This document shows, in pieces, positions 1-10,856 of a stretch of DNA of 64,000 nucleotides (positions within the stretch are counted from its first letter, which is position 1; every line of letters begins with the position of its first letter). Source of the DNA: Gongronella butleri (lineage: Eukaryota; Mucoromycota; Mucoromycetes; Mucorales; Cunninghamellaceae); the NCBI GenBank assembly GCA_025201375.1, contig JAIWZP010000001.1:186001-250000 (forward strand). The letters run 5' to 3'. The notes under the pieces are model-generated. The model was not told where the DNA came from and made no database searches. It saw only the letters and a program-made list of their open reading frames with translations. Both the position numbers and the translations under genes were made by a program.

Positions 1-384
1 GGAAGAAAGAGAGAACTTGCTTGCTTGTGTTGTTGCGCCTTTTGCACCCGACTGTGTCCGCTGATGATGAGCGCGTCGGAAAATAAGGCCCCCCATGGTG
101 GATTGTCCCGAATTATGATAACGTCGTGTGTCATATTTTCTCTTCTTGGCGCACCCCTGATGCCCTGAACTTGCTTAATTCTCTAATGAATGAGCAGCAT
201 TTCTCTTGGCAAGGGCGCAGCAAGGCGCAGCATTACTGTATTATCATACAAAGCGGTACTGTACAAGCTGGCAACCCCGCCCCCCCTGGGTGGGACTAGG
301 GTTGTCTATTGAGCAAAAAAGCAAGACGAGAACCGCCCTAGCTACTGTATGATATCTCGATCTCGATTGATAATTTCTGTGACT
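1..384. other. AT-rich intergenic DNA
   Basis: No gene is supported here. The stretch contains scattered copies of a short motif related to TACAGTATGATA (near 230-250 and 343-355) that also clusters at 16-17 kb and 62-63.5 kb. The rightmost ~45 bases continue the alignment with the repeat copy at 63.3 kb, more weakly. Confidence 0.5.
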
Positions 385-600
385 GTGAACAACAACGAGA
401 AGAATGAGCTCAATCTGCCAGGCACGCCAATTATTGTGGGGTGCTAGGCGCGTCAATGCACACTGTGTGCATTGTAGACAGGAGGGCGCCGCACCAACGT
501 GCCTAGCGCTTGAGCTCAGACCGAGCTGAGAGTCCGGTGGTGTCGGCCGGTGAATCTGCAAAACACCCATTTTTTCGCCTTTAATAAAATCCCACCACCT
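385..600 (-). repeat. Dispersed repeat D, copy 1
   Basis: Read on the minus strand, this segment matches 63271-63470 (plus strand) almost base for base, so the two copies are inverted relative to each other across the window. Compared with that copy, this one is longer at about six places, each by three bases and mostly by one extra unit of a duplicated triplet (GGT, ACC, TCC, AAT and GTT type). It contains a nearly perfect palindrome of about 21 bases around 461-481 and GAGCTC sites. A reading frame stays open in both copies, but there is no recognisable domain, so I do not call it a gene. Confidence 0.75.
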
Positions 601-1098
601 TGTTTATAGGTGCTTTCTTCTCTTGCATCATCTTCAGGACCCAGCGCATTTTTTGCGTTTCCCTGTGATGCCGGGCCGCATTTGCCGACGATGAACATTA
701 ATTGTGAGAATCTTGGGCATGCTTCTGCATATTTCCGGGTAACCGCATACCACTCGGCCGTTGTCCCAAATCCCTCGTATCATACCGTAAAACAACAATA
801 TGTTGAGAAAAAAAAAAGAGAGTAAGAAAAAGGGATACATGGTTCAAAATGCCGATTTTTTATACATGAAAATCAGTAGCAAGTCACTTTTAGCCATCGG
901 CGCCGTCGCGCCACGAAAACAAATGACACGAAAAAATACTTTTGGTAGGTCGCGTCTGGTGGGATCATATGATTGACGCGGGGATTGATCTGACGAAATC
1001 GCTCGTCATGATTGACGCGGCGTTCAAAGATCAAAAGGATTCTCGAGACTCGTTTTTTTTTTTTTTTGTTTTTCTTTTCTTTTCTTCACTTATATTAC
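601..1098. other. Intergenic DNA upstream of first gene
   Basis: No conserved protein or RNA was recognised. Short tandem copies of a TGATTGACGCGG-like string occur near 970-1020. The last 80 bases are pyrimidine-rich, as expected of a fungal promoter and 5' leader. Confidence 0.4.
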
Positions 1099-1702
1099 AT
1101 GTCAGCACATAGCAAGTCCGAGGGCAAGAATAAAACAACTTTGACGTCCAACAAGGACTCGATCAAAAAAGATGGTGATAATTGCCCCCATTGTGGCGCC
1201 GCAATCAAGCAGAAAAAGAAAGATGCAGGCCGGGAAAATGGCGAGCCGCGGGTCGTGACAAACTACCCCTTTCGCCCCTCCTTATATGATCTCCAATTCA
1301 GCAATCCCGTCCGTTTGCTGAAATTTGACATCAGTGTAAGCCATTGCGCAAAATAAGACAAGGCTTCTTCATCTGCTTTTATTTTTGTAGAACCGGTTGC
1401 GCTTGCACGAGACGCGAGCCGCGAAAAAATTCGGCCTCGCGCGCTCGTGGAACCTAAGTGCTCTAATGTACGACGAGCGCAACAGGGCCACGCAAACCCA
1501 TTTGCGAAAAAAGCTCATGAAGGATTTTGGCGACCATCCGGTTGTCAATGGTTCCAAGCCATCCAGACGCGATCGCGACAATTACCGCTCGTTCGTGTTG
1601 AAATTGATCAAGGGCAAGTTGCGAGCGCGTCTGAACTACTTGAAAAGAGCGGCAAAGGTAGCCGCTGACACCGCTGTCGCTGTCAAGGAAGAAACGGCGT
1701 AG
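1099..1702 (+). CDS. Small basic protein of unknown function, one intron
   Basis: I do not recognise this protein. The model has exons 1099-1335 and 1391-1702 with a 55-bp GT-AG intron in phase 0, giving about 182 residues. The upstream reading frame has no other ATG, so the start is the first ATG after a T-rich leader. The N-terminal third is Ser/Lys-rich and holds one CPHCGA knuckle near residue 34 followed by a lysine run. This could be half of a zinc site, but a second Cys pair is missing. The C-terminal half is rich in Arg and Lys with predicted helix, including the run DRDNYRSFVLKLIKGKLRAR. This suggests a nucleic-acid-associated protein, but that is inference only. An AATAAA lies about 45 bases after the stop. 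Confidence 0.6.
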
Positions 1703-1932
1703 AAGGCAGAATACAATTTGCCATATGTCTTGCGCGACTTTTGTGCAAACAATAAACAATGTTTGTATAATGCACCCCGACTTGAAGCGCAAGCTCAAGC
1801 GCGTCGCGCCTGGGCGGTCAAGTTTTTATGCCAAGAAAAGAGTTTTTAATTCATACGATGAAACCTACTAGAAAAGAGATCCGCGACGCGACGCAATGGT
1901 TAAACATACAGCTAAAAAGAAGAGAAGAGAAG

Positions 1933-1976
<44 letters not shown>

Positions 1977-2075
1977 CCAAATTGAAGTGCTGGGAGAGAG
2001 CGGCAAGAAGAAAAAGGGGAAGATACATGGTGAAAAAGAGGGGGGCATGGAACAATTCGTGCGGTTGTGGGTGCT
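1703..2075. other. Intergenic region with GA microsatellite
   Basis: This region lies between the tail ends of the first gene (plus) and the hexokinase-like gene (minus), so it should hold both 3' ends. It contains a (GA)n dinucleotide run at about 1935-1976. No other gene was seen. Confidence 0.6.
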
Positions 2076-3973
2076 TTATGGCTCGGCCAGCATGGCGACG
2101 ATGGCTGCACCGACAATTCTTGAGTTTTGCACGATGCCAACAGAGAGTCGCGCGGCCATGTCATCTGGGATGAGGGCCTTTAGCGCCTCGCACACACGCG
2201 GATGGAAAGATGGATAGTCTTTGTACACATCGCCGCTGATGGCTATGGATTTGCACGCGAATAAAAAGCACAAAATGTTAGTTTGGACGTGTGTGCGATT
2301 GCCATGGGCTGCATTTTTTTCAATGACTTACAAATGGCAAATCCGCCATCTAGATCCGTGCCAATGCCTTGATCAAACATATATCGCACAATGCTTGCAA
2401 TGCTTGCACCAAGCAGGTGTGCGGCGCGATGACCGACCAATTCGCATGCCTAGCAGGAGAACAAGTGAGTGAGCGACAATGCGTTCCCCCCCCATTTCCC
2501 CCCAAATGTACCTTTTTGACGATTTCCCTGTCGGCAAGGCTTGTTTGGCCCACTTTGCACATTTCCTCCAGCACGACCCGCGTGTCTTCCAGGGTATCGA
2601 GATCTTCGTCGGCTTCACAGACGTACATGTAGCTTGTGTCAAAGTGGTACGGGATGCGGATGAGGCAATCGTCGTCGTCGGTTGCAAAAGAGAGCAAATG
2701 GCGGTCGAGCAGGTAGACGATGATTTGCCTTACGACCTCGCCAAGGTACATGCCCGTGGTCATCTTTTCAAAAATGTGGATGCCGTGGTTGTTGCTCTCG
2801 GCATCAAGCTGCTGGTCAAACGGCGTCATGGGCAGATGGTGCTTTGTGCCAAAGTTGCACCACTCCGTGTTGATGATCATCTCCTCGTGGATGTTCAGCT
2901 CGGGGCCCTCGTGCTGCGCAAGCAGGCCCGTCATGTTCGACACCTTGTCATAATACGCGCAATTCGTCCCTGCCGCGTGCACAATGCCAATTCGCGTCGA
3001 CGGGTGCTGGTACGCGTGTGCCAGCAGCGTGCACACGGAATCTAGTTGTGGAAAAAAAAAAGAAAAAAAAGGAGATGCCATGAGGAGACGCGTTTTTTTT
3101 CTTTTTTTCAAAAAAAAATAAAATCCAAGGCATACCATTCGCCAGGGCGACAATCTTGATGGGCAAGCCTTTTGCCTGGAACTTTTCGTGCAGTGCCTCG
3201 ACAACGTCGCAGCCGATGGCGTTTGAGAATTCAAAGCCGTGCTCGAGTGCGACGATGGAGCCGCGATTCAGACCAGTCTGGCGCAGGGCAAGCCCAATGC
3301 TGATGGCCATGGTATAAGAGCGCGGGGCGCCGAGCTGGTCTTGTTGGTGGTGGTCGGGCACGGACGACGACGACGAAATGGCCGCCGGTGTGCCTGCATG
3401 ATGGTGGTGGGCACCATTTGACGATGATGTCGACCCGACGCGTCGCTGGAAATCAGCCACACAGTCTGCAATATAGTCGAATAGCACACCAATGTCGTCG
3501 CCAGCCGTCAGGTGGTCCGGGATCTTGTACTGGTACTGATTAATCGCCAATTTGCCGCCCTCGCCCTTTAGCTTCACCTGACACACGTAAATATCCACGC
3601 CGCTAATCTCGAGCGCAAGATACGTGCCCTTTTCATTGCCGGTGGGATGACCTGCGTCCCCATTAAAATATAAAAAGGAGGAGAAGAAGGGTGAGAATTC
3701 CTTGATTTTCTTTTTTTTTTTTTTTGGCGTACCCGTGACATAAGAGGGGATCATTTTCAGGTCATTGCGTCTGTACTGGTCGTAATGGCCATTGGCAAGA
3801 CCAGCCTTCATTTCGTCAATGAAGCCCTGGATCAGGACCTGAACCTGATCATCGGATATTTCAAACATGGACTCGATTTCCTCCATGACGCTGATCTGCT
3901 GCGTCGATGCATGATTGTGGTCCGTGGGACGCGCGAGTGGTGCACCAGTGTTATTCTCGTTGCTGCTGGACAT
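2076..3973 (-). CDS. Hexokinase-family protein, degenerate active site
   Basis: Five exons (3973-3733, 3651-3136, 3041-2512, 2449-2332, 2242-2076) give about 523 residues, close to fungal hexokinases. The fold is recognisable throughout: SYVTG-HPTGNEKG near 77-89, RQTGLNRG, NDSVCTLLA with D253 in the catalytic-Asp position, INTEW at 309-313, FEKMTTGMYLGE and ACELVGHRAA. Key motifs are altered. The phosphate-binding LDLGGTNFRV is LEISGVDIYV (94-103), the glucose motif SFPxxQ reads SIGLALRQ, WTKGF reads LEHGF, and GTGTNAAY reads HAAGTNCAY. A Ser/His low-complexity insert sits near 150-180. The family phosphorylates glucose in the cytosol. This member looks more like the regulatory, non-catalytic hexokinases known in filamentous fungi (the HxkC/HxkD type). 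Loss of activity is inference. Confidence 0.88.
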
Positions 3974-4701
3974 AAAAAAAGTGAGACGGCGGGAGGAAAA
4001 AATAAAAAAAAGACGGAAAAGAGGGCGAAAAAACAAGAAAAAAAGAAACAAAGATGGAAACGCGGGGAATGTAGGCAAAGAGAGTGAGAATGAGGAGAAA
4101 GGGACGTGCGCGCTTTCTATGGGTGTGAGAAGTGTGTTGGGGATAAAATGAGGATGGGGGAAGGGACGAAACGCGAAAAAAGGTGGCCAAGGAATAAAAA
4201 GGACAATTAAAAACAAGAAGCAAGGACTGCAACTGGAGCAAAAGGCAAAAAGAAGTGCACCGGTTGAACGCAGCGAGGCACTAAAAAAGGTGAGTTGGGT
4301 GAGGAAGAAGAAAAGGGGGGGATGGGGTGAGAAAAAGAAGAAAAGTGAAAAAAAAAAAAGAGTGTGCAAACGGACGCAAGCTGCAGGGGACTTTGAATTC
4401 CATTCTTTCTTTTTTGCACCCTGAGACGCCCTACAAAATATCCTTCGGCCTTTGTTCGTGCCACACCAAAAAAAACTCCACCTGTTCGCCCGCTGCCACT
4501 CCTCCTTCCCCCCACAACATGTCATCATAATTAGGGTTTCTCAATGGCCAGACCTAAAATGACACGAAAAAAGCTTCTTTTATCAGATCAATGGGCGTTT
4601 GCCTTGATGGAAGGAAACAAAAAAGAATGGCAAGATGTGCAATTCGTAGGAAGGAGCGAGAGACAGCGTCAATTGGCCATTTTCTACTGTTTTTTTTTTT
4701 T
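3974..4701. other. Intergenic region, purine-rich
   Basis: This 728-bp gap holds the upstream region of the hexokinase-like gene and the 3' flank of the beta-adaptin gene. On the minus strand it is very CT-rich close to the hexokinase start, the usual look of a fungal promoter. No further gene was found. Open frames here are low-complexity. Confidence 0.5.
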
Positions 4702-6771
4702 TTACAAGAGATCGGCAAAGGGATCCTGCTGCTGCTTCTGCTTCTGCTGATTGGTGCTGCTCGATGGTTGCACAGTCGATGGCACGGATGCTGATGAGTT
4801 AAAGAGATCATCAAGGGGATCCGACGTGACAGCGGGTGGCAATGGCGCGGCTTGGTGCATTGGAGCCGATGACGATGACGATGCAAGGCCTAAGAGGTCG
4901 TCCATGGCAGTCTTTGCCATGGCGGGGCTGTCGATGGGCGTGTGCGTGGCGGACGTGGGTGTGTGAGCCATCGTGGGTGACGCGGTGTCGCCCCAGTCCA
5001 AATCAAGCAAGTCTTCAACCGCCGTTGTCTTGAGCGCAGCCTGGATCTTGGGGGGTGGCGCGGTCATGTCGTCCTCGTCCTCCATTCTGAAAAAAAAAGT
5101 CCCCCCCCAAAAAAAAAGGAGCGCCGAGCGTGTGTAATTGCAAAATAGCGGAAATGGCGTGAGAGACATGCAAGTCATCCTTGCTCAATTGCTCTATTTT
5201 TTTTTAAATTCTTACCCTGTTGTGCGCTGATGCACGAGGTCGGCGCCATAGCGCTCGCCAGCAAGGAATGTTTCCGGTGGACGATGATAAACGGACGCAA
5301 GTGTGCCAATTTGCAAAAGCAGCGCATCCAAGAGCGTTGATTCGGACTGTTGAAGCGCGTCTTGCACAGGGGGCTTCTCAGACAAAACCACGGTCTAGTG
5401 CATATTTGGTTTAGACATGTAAAAAGAGCAAAAAAAAGGGAAAAAGAGCCACGATGAAACTGACACGTCTTTTTCTCGCCGCCTCTTTCGTTTTTTTTTT
5501 TTTTTTTTTTCCACACGCCATCCTTGTCATAGGATTTGCTTACGTACGTTGGCAGCCTGTGGGTCTGTCGACAATAAACGCCAGTACACGTACCCACGAT
5601 CTCGTAAATCCGCATTGTCACACCCCGTCGTCGCCATCTGCAGCACCGATTGCACCAATGTCTGCGTCTCTTGCGGCTTTTTCAAAAACAGCTTGACCGT
5701 CGCCGTCAACAATTGCAATTGGACCTATGAAAGAAAAAACAAAGAAAAAAAAAGAAATGGGGTTATTGCCGACTTTTTTTTCTCGTTTTTTATTTATACC
5801 TGGCTGTTTTCATCGTGAAAATTGTCGGCAAGGTGCTCAATGAGGTCGGTGGCATTGTCAATGCGCTCGGCGTACTCGCCAATCATCCAGATGAGCGCGG
5901 CCTTTGCAGCCGGCTCATCGACAGCCTCGAGATTGGCACAAAGACGCGTGATGATAGCCTCGTACTGGTTTGGGTAGCAGCGGAAAATGTTCATGATGAC
6001 GACCATGGCCTCTTGCACAACATAGCTGATGCCGGTCTCGATCAAATCAAGCAGAATGCTCACACACCGCTCGGCACCCTCGTCAATCTTGATGGCGACG
6101 CGGCCAATCGCGTGGATCGTCTGTCGCACAAATTCCACATCCACTTCGTTCGCGTACCTATCATCACATCGCTTGCATTTGAGATCCTTTTTCTTGTTTT
6201 TTTCTTTTTTTTTTCATCCGTCCTACTCCTTTAGCTCGGCTAGCAGCTGGTCGACATTGAGCGGATTGGCAAGGTCGATGAGGATTTGCAACTTTTCCAG
6301 CTTGACGTACAGCGGGTCATTGTATTTGCAGAAAAACACGCGGATCTCTCTGTCCAGGATACTTGGGTACTTTTTCAGAATTAGTTGGATATTACGCAGA
6401 GCAATGAATTGGAATTCGGGCGGATTCGCAAGCAGCGTCGCTTGAAAATATCAAAAAAAGAAAAAATGAGGGGCATTGTAACGCGTCGCACCCCCTTTTT
6501 TAGTTCAGCCTTCTTTGTCTCTTGGCCCTTACCAAGCGGTGGTGCCATTTTGCGAAAGATGGTGGTCTGAAAGTCGTCTGGACTGACGCCATCGTCATTG
6601 TTTATATGTGTGTAGCGAAGATTGGCGAGAATGACCTTGATGGCGGCAAGGACTACGGCCCCATTCACATGCTGCAGGCGTGGCATGACGCGATCAATGA
6701 TTCCCTCGGCCTCTTTGCCATTGCTTGGCCGATAGTCCGTGATGGCTGTCAGAATCGCGACTTGGCCCCAC

Positions 6772-6823
<52 letters not shown>

Positions 6824-7686
6824 TATCAGACGCGTCTTTGTGCCAATGTTTCTCGATTTTTTACTCGGTGCACTCGTTGAGCGCGTGCAGCAAATTGTTG
6901 ATGTTTGCCTGCGTGACTTTGAATGCGCGTGTGGCGACGCCATTGTGCATTTGTGCGTCCATTTCATTGATGTCGAGCAGCGCCACGACGGCATTGGCCA
7001 CGACCATGGGATTGACATCCGCGACAAGCTCGTGTAGCATGGGAATAAACTCTTGTTCGTCTGTGAGCACCGGGTTCATCTCGTAGAGCTTGGCAACGCA
7101 CGTTGCCGCTGTTTTGCGCACATAGGGATTCTCGTCCTTTAAACACTTGCGCAATGGCTCTGTCAAATAGTCAATGATCTTGTCCACGCGAATGCACCCC
7201 ATCGTGCGAATCGCGAGCGCGCGAATCAACGGGTTCGGGTCATCCGAGTCCTAATTGAACCAAAAAGAAAGAAGAAAAAAGTCAGATCGCGAGGCTTTCC
7301 CCCTCTCCTTCTTCATTTACTTTGACAAACGTGTTGACGGCGAGAATCACAAGCTCCGGCTGCGTCTTGGCATAATTCATGAGGTATAGGTACACGAGCT
7401 TTTTCAATTCAATGTCCTCGGTTTGCATGTTTTTGAGCACGTCTGGAAACAAGCCGCTAACGTCCTTGCCCACCGTCATATTGGCTATGACTTTTTTCAC
7501 GGCCTCGCTTCGCACATGACGATACTCGCTGTTCAGGTCGGCTTTGAGCTCAAAGTTCTCGCCTAAGAACAAAAAGTGAAAAAGTGCAGGGGGTGACGTC
7601 GCTTGTTTTTGCCTCTATTGATGCATTGAGAGTTCTTTTGTCTTTTTACCTCGCTTGTTCGTGCTAAAGAACTTGTGTCGGTGCAT
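4702..7686 (-). CDS. apl2: AP-1 complex subunit beta (beta-adaptin)
   Basis: Nine exons (7686-7650, 7562-7321, 7250-6865, 6771-6533, 6440-6227, 6157-5800, 5724-5548, 5394-5216, 5086-4702) give about 738 residues. The beta-adaptin trunk is plain from the N-terminus: [18 protein letters not shown], then [77 protein letters not shown], and [18 protein letters not shown]. The C-terminal hinge has a clathrin box LLDLD (637-641) plus DDLLGL and a final DPFADLL. There is no room for an appendage domain, which fits fungal AP-1 beta rather than animal AP-2 beta. The protein links cargo adaptors to clathrin at the trans-Golgi and endosomes. Orthology to AP-1 rather than AP-2 is my best guess. Intron 3 carries a 47-base homopolymer. 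Confidence 0.93.
6774..6820. repeat. 47-base poly-A run inside an intron
   Basis: An uninterrupted A run on the plus strand (T on the coding strand) fills half of the 93-bp third intron of the beta-adaptin gene. It ends two bases from the 3' splice site, so it forms an extreme polypyrimidine tract. Confidence 0.95.
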
Positions 7687-7936
7687 AGGAGCAAAAGAGG
7701 CAAGAAAAAGAAGCAAGGATAAAGAAAAAAGAAGAATCAACGAAAACAAAACAAGAGACGCCTCCTTTTGCGTCCAAATTTATGCATCTCTGCGGCCCGC
7801 GAAAACTCAGCTGGTCGACGTGACACAAAAAGCCAGCCAAGCAATGACAAAAATGCTCATTGGAAGCGACAATCAATCCATTGCTTTTATAAATAAGAGG
7901 TAAAAAGGGGGAATTGGGGGAGAAAAGCACAGTATT

Positions 7937-10199
7937 TTAGGTGCTTTTTTGTGTCTGTGGACGGGATGGAAGCTTTGAAGTAGGCGTGGGCAATGTAGTG
8001 GGTGGTTTGAAGCTGGGGTTCAAGCGGCGCGTGGCATCCCACAGCATTTCCACGACATTTGCGTGTCGAGTGCGCAAGACGGCCTCTTGGTCTGGGCCAA
8101 GACTGAGATCTCGCAGCGCGTCGGCCACATCTGCATAAGGAGACGCGTCCTCATCATCATACGAATCGTCGTCATCGTCAAATTCATCGTCGTCAGATTC
8201 AAATTCGTCATTTTCGTCAAACGACGCGTCTTTTTCCTCATTTTCATTGTCGTCCGCGTCGTCCACCGTTTCGTTCTTGTCGTCCGACGTCTGTTTGGCC
8301 GGAGCATCGTCATCGGAGACGCGTTCCAGTGCGTTTTCGGCGGGAACAGGCGCGTCAGGCGCGTCAGGTTCGTTTTCTTCTTGTTCTTTTGCGTCGTCGG
8401 GCTGATTGTCGCGTGTGGCCAGCGGCTGCGGTGATGCGAACGCGTTGACCATGTGCATGACGTCCTTTTTAAACTGGTAGGAGGCGACACTGCTGGCAAC
8501 CTGCTCCGGAGCGGCAACGTGCTCTCTTTCGAACGTGGAAGCATCACCTGCTGGTGGCGTAGCGGGCGTTTGGAGGCACTTGAAAAAGTCAATAGCTTCT
8601 GCGGGCGTCGGACCATCGACGGGCTGCAATTTCACTTGAGAAAGCGCATCGCCAGGATTGAAAAAGGTTGCACGCAAGAGAGGTTCATTGGATGGCTGTT
8701 GCAATTGTTGCAATTGCTGCAATTGCTGTTGCTGTGGTTGTTGATGAGGTAGATAAGAGGTAGAAGAAGGAGGGGGAGGCGAGGATGCGGACGACAGAGG
8801 CGACGGTGTGCTGTCCGCCACAATTTGCGCGTTTGTTGAAGAAGTAGGCAACATGGCATTGATAGAAGGATAAAGAGACGATGACGTGGCAAGCAAAGAG
8901 TCGATGACCGGCGACACGCTTGGCGCGACGGGTGCGGAGGAGGTGTCTGGGGTAGATGCAAGAGGCGACCAAGGGTACGACAGCGGCGACGGCGCGGATG
9001 CGACCGAATGCGTCTTTGTGGGCGGACTCGGGTATAAGGATAACGACGACGACGCAACGTCCATGGCTGCTGGATCCATCAATTCACCGAGCGCCATCGG
9101 GTCGCTTTGTGTAGGCTGCATTTCCGGGTAAAGACACGCGTCCGTCTGGATGTTGGCCGACAATTGTTCTAACCACACTTGCATCTCGCCAACTTGCTCA
9201 GAAGGAATCGTCAGCGCAAGATCCTGGTTCTGCTGGATGATGTGCGAAATCGAATTGAGCCGCCGCATCATGTCTATCAACGAGGAAAAATGAGAAAACT
9301 GAAAAAAAAAAAAAGATGAGAAATGAGGCCCCTTACCAATATTGTAATCAGGCGGCAACGATTCATCCTTGAGCACGGCCTGGATCAGCTCTTGCAGAGG
9401 ATTGCCAGACGTCAAGTCAGTCACATTGTCCAAGTCCAACGGATCGAGTGCTAAAAGTTAAAAAAAAAAAAGAGAAACAGAGGGAAAAAAGAGTTTTAGT
9501 CATTTGCCATTGCTTTCAATTCGCTGTCAATGGGATGCTTTATCATACGCTTTTCGGGTGTCATGGACGACAGCGGCTTTTGTTGCCTGTGAGCCGGCTG
9601 TTTGTGGCGACGGCGGCGGACAGGCTTGTATCCAGGTTGGTTGCTAATCAACGAGGCCTGATGCTCGATGGTGTGTGTCTTTTCATGCTTCTTCAGGTCT
9701 TGTGGGCGCTTAAAGGGCTTGCGACATTGCTGATCAAGAGAAAAAAAAAAAGGAATTGGATCAATGACACGGCAATTGGACAAGACATTGCACGTTTGAT
9801 TTCTTGGCAGCGTGCAATTGCATTGGCTGGGGAAAAGGGGTGTGCCAAACTTTAATTTTGCTGGGCAAAAGAGGCCGCTTTTTTTTTTTTTTTTACCTGG
9901 CACACATAGGCTGGAAACGTAGAAAAAACGATGATGAGACTTTTTTTTTGCACCAGCGAATCCAATTGCTCGCATTTTATGTTCTTACGCTTGAATGGCA
10001 AATGGACCTTGACATGGCTGGTCAAGTGGTCGCGCTTGGCGGCCGTGGCGCCACAGTCATTCCAGTAACAGGTGAGGCAAAGGTTGTTGGTGGCGCGGCG
10101 GCCAACGTGGTCGTCGCATAGGTGCTCAAATAGCCCCTCGACGGTCTCGTACATGTTTTGGCACCCCGTCCACCGGCAGGTAAAACGTGTTCTTGGCAT
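7937..10199 (-). CDS. pacC: PacC/Rim101 family pH-response transcription factor
   Basis: Five exons (10199-9989, 9910-9897, 9729-9549, 9450-9337, 9273-7937) give about 618 residues. Three C2H2 fingers open the protein: C8/C13/H26/H31, C44/C49/H62/H66 and C74/C77/H90/H94. The signature [26 protein letters not shown] and [12 protein letters not shown] is specific to PacC/Rim101. The third finger depends on a 14-base micro-exon that encodes only the start of the finger. The remainder is Ser/Pro-rich with a Gln/Leu run, a YPSI motif near residue 308 that fits the YPXL/I site bound by PalA/Rim20, and a strongly acidic stretch near 505-545. The family is cleaved at alkaline pH and binds GCCARG in the nucleus. 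A GCCAAG lies about 400 bp upstream, so autoregulation is possible but unproven. Confidence 0.93.
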
Positions 10200-10856
10200 A
10201 AAAAAGAAAAAAGACGAAAAGTGAAGAGAAAAAAGTGAGGTGAAAATCGCAATTCGACGCCTTTTGGCCCTTTTTTTGTTCTCCCAGTTCAAAAGTCCGC
10301 TCGTCCCTCTCTCCAAATTGGCACGTGATCGTCGCACTCAATCCCCCTAAGTTCACTCACTATCCAAACGGTGCCCAATGCGCGCTGACCGAAAAAAAAA
10401 AGACGCGTCCGCAGCACGTTAGCATTTAAGTTGGCAACAATGGGATGATTTTTAATGATCGCATTGTTGAAACACACGCGTGGCTCTTTAGAAAAAAAAG
10501 CGGCTGTGTGATTGCAAAGGGGTAAACCAGAAAGACAAGTTGAGTATGAAGCAATTGAGCGCAATTTGAGCGCAGAGGAAGGGACGGGGGGGGACTTGCG
10601 TGCCAAGAGCACAAAAAAAAAAAAAGGGAGGAGCAGTGGGTACAATACAACGCGTATGATGCAATTGAGTGGGACAAAGGGGCGGTAAAGAAGAGGGGGC
10701 ATGGCTACTTTTGAGAGTCAAAGGGAAAAGAAAGAAATAAAAAAAAAGAAAAAACGAGAGCAAGGATGGGCAAAAATGGAGGAAACAGCGGAAAAAAGAG
10801 ACAATGAGGGGTGGAATTGGAAAAAAAAAAAAAAAAAGTGGAGGAGCACCAAAGAA
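10200..10856. other. Promoter region of the PacC gene
   Basis: These 657 bases separate two minus-strand genes. They contain the PacC promoter and the 3' flank of the G3BP-like gene. Read from the PacC side the region is CT-rich with poly-T runs. One GCCAAG (10602-10607) matches the PacC binding consensus GCCARG. No gene was seen. Confidence 0.5.

Noticed and set aside
2479..3045. Plus-strand frame of 188 codons in the hexokinase-like gene
   Set aside because: It lies opposite a well-supported exon and has no recognisable motif.
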